A program made the position numbers and the translations under genes. The notes below the pieces were generated by a model. The model searched no databases, had not been told where the DNA came from, and was given only the letters and a program-made list of their open reading frames with translations. A stretch of DNA of 64,000 nt from Acidobacteriota bacterium. Its GTDB lineage: Bacteria; Acidobacteriota; Terriglobia; Acidiferrales; UBA7541. The DNA lies in NCBI GenBank assembly GCA_013289955.1, contig JABCYZ010000001.1, positions 434,001-498,000 of the forward strand. Direction: 5' to 3'. Shown in pieces: positions 63,034 to 64,000 of this stretch. Every line of letters starts with the position of its first letter. Position 1 is the first letter of the stretch.

Positions 63034-64000
63034 CTATGGCTTATCAGGCTGAGCTGCCGCTTGCACTTCCTTATCGGCGGCATCTGCATCTGCTTGTTGA
63101 GCGTTCAAATCGCTGTCGGCGTTCAGGTCGGGCTGCGCCTGGCCGTCGGGGTTCAACTTGTGAGTTGCGTCGGGAGCCTTGGGGAGGCCATTGCCACCCT
63201 TAGCAAGAGTATCCATGCCGGTGCTCAGTTTCTCGCGGAAGTCGTTGTGCATGTCCTGAAGATCGGTGACTTGCACGCGAGGCATGGAGCCAATACCGCA
63301 ATCTTGCGATTTTGCACTGAGCACTTTCACTTTGACGGCTTTGTCGTCGCCCGGCTCGTCCTCCTGGCGCTGAACGATATCACCGGGGGTGAGAGAGCAA
63401 GTGTCGCCGTCGCTGGGGACGTCAATCGTGGCAGAAACCACGAAAACGCGGTGCTTGGGATCGAGAGCAGCAGGCACCCGGTCGCCGCCGCTGTCATCGC
63501 TCTGCGCCGAAGCGGCGGCCTTTTCCTCTTCGATTTGAAGTTTCAAGTCGTCGGCGACGAGTTGTTTGACGTCGGCGGGAAGAGCGGCAGCCGCCGCATC
63601 GGCATTGAATTCCATGCCGCCGCCGAACGAGGTTACGCCGTCCGCGCTGGCGCCAGATGCCACCATGTACGGAGCATAGTCGGGCTGCAAAAACGCGTTC
63701 GGATCCGCCTGCTGCGAAGCTTCATACGCGAGACGTAGATTCTCCGCAATCAGATAGTCCGTCAGCCAAAGCGCAGCATAGGGATAGACCGGAGCGGGAG
63801 CAAAGTATACCCCGTAGTAGCCGTACCAGGGCGCGGCACCCCAACCCCAGCCATACACAACGGGAGCACCCCAGGGCGCGCCGACCCAACCGTAGTAGGC
63901 CGGGGGATAGTAATACGGTGGCGCCCAGTGGTAGTAGGCGACGCCGCGATAATTGTAGCCGCGATAGGCGTAGGCGTAGCGACGTCCGCCGTACATGTAG
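63034..64000 (-). CDS. exported Tyr/Gly/Trp-rich protein, 5' end outside the window
   Basis: The frame is open to the window edge. The first visible 75 residues are a Tyr/Gly/Trp/Pro-rich stretch (AYAYRGYNYRGVAYYHW, PYYYPPAYYGWVG, YGWGWGAAPWYGYYGVYF) of low complexity. Then comes a helical acidic segment, then a beta domain with RVFVVSATIDVPSDGDTCSL and a C-terminal Asp/Ala/Gln-rich tail. The tail has LPKAPDATHKL, resembling PKAPDTQD of the next gene. A signal peptide is expected upstream. Function unknown; it ends 165 bases before the downstream exported gene and may be co-transcribed with it. Confidence 0.7.
   Translation of the reverse strand, partial: YMYGGRRYAYAYRGYNYRGVAYYHWAPPYYYPPAYYGWVGAPWGAPVVYGWGWGAAPWYGYYGVYFAPAPVYPYAALWLTDYLIAENLRLAYEASQQADPNAFLQPDYAPYMVASGASADGVTSFGGGMEFNADAAAAALPADVKQLVADDLKLQIEEEKAAASAQSDDSGGDRVPAALDPKHRVFVVSATIDVPSDGDTCSLTPGDIVQRQEDEPGDDKAVKVKVLSAKSQDCGIGSMPRVQVTDLQDMHNDFREKLSTGMDTLAKGGNGLPKAPDATHKLNPDGQAQPDLNADSDLNAQQADADAADKEVQAAAQPDKP

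Noticed and set aside
1..64000. tRNA, rRNA, CRISPR array, prophage or insertion sequence
   Set aside because: I read both strands for cloverleaf or direct-repeat patterns and transposase motifs and found none that I could support.

Overview
The window looks like a chromosomal stretch of a heterotrophic bacterium of the phylum Acidobacteriota. This is inferred from gene content, not from a marker gene. The pointers are a PadR regulator coupled to a MacB-like orphan permease, a very large Oar-type TonB-dependent receptor with an N-terminal carboxypeptidase-like repeat, a secreted S53 protease with Ig-like repeats, secreted FecR/DUF6600 and glycine/tyrosine-rich proteins, and several small PilZ proteins. 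Base composition is moderately GC-rich. I saw no rRNA, tRNA, CRISPR array, phage or insertion sequence.

Layout. 1-4.7 kb: truncated beta-propeller gene, small membrane protein, and a tight minus-strand operon of ATP-grasp, alpha-E and transglutaminase-like proteins (a predicted peptide-ligation system). 4.9-7.9 kb: PadR regulator overlapping a MacB-like permease. 8-10.2 kb: ECF sigma factor between two exported proteins. 10.6-17 kb: secreted S9 peptidase and the Oar-type receptor, converging on a shared terminator; the receptor has a consensus-matching sigma-54 promoter. 17.5-20.3 kb: LytTR and AraC regulators and an unknown exported protein. 20.4-24 kb: pcaD, pcaB and a pcaF-type thiolase, three steps of the beta-ketoadipate pathway. 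24-29 kb: NTF2-like protein, FAD monooxygenase, orphan response regulator, FecR/DUF6600 protein. 29.2-31 kb: cofE and cofD for coenzyme F420. 31-37.7 kb: GH5 hydrolase, flavin reductase, divergent tryptophan-dioxygenase-like protein, methyltransferase, GT2 glycosyltransferase, ChbG/HpnK deacetylase and tandem PilZ proteins. 37.8-46.8 kb: S53 protease, glycine-zipper exported protein, EamA transporter, GH28 hydrolase. 46.9-51.5 kb: PLP dehydratase, type-B carboxylesterase, membrane protein, PilZ protein, VOC protein. 51.6-55.9 kb: coupled pair of an S55-like peptidase and a large secreted beta-propeller. 56-64 kb: VOC and GAF proteins, Tat-exported oxidoreductase, beta-lactamase-fold hydrolase with membrane tail, dienelactone hydrolase, a remnant of a second MacB-like permease, and two exported low-complexity proteins.

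Together the genes suggest a free-living soil or sediment organism that exports many hydrolases (S9, S53, GH5, GH28, esterase, dienelactone hydrolase), takes up large substrates through an Oar-like receptor, degrades aromatics and makes F420. The observations I rate highest are the reversed Ser-to-His motif order in the S55-like peptidase coupled to a propeller, the sigma-54 promoter of the receptor, the mid-chain lipobox-like segment of the S53 protease, the GAF protein lacking two of three fRMsr cysteines, and the tryptophan-dioxygenase homologue with a changed substrate loop. No wholly new multi-gene system could be proven from sequence alone.
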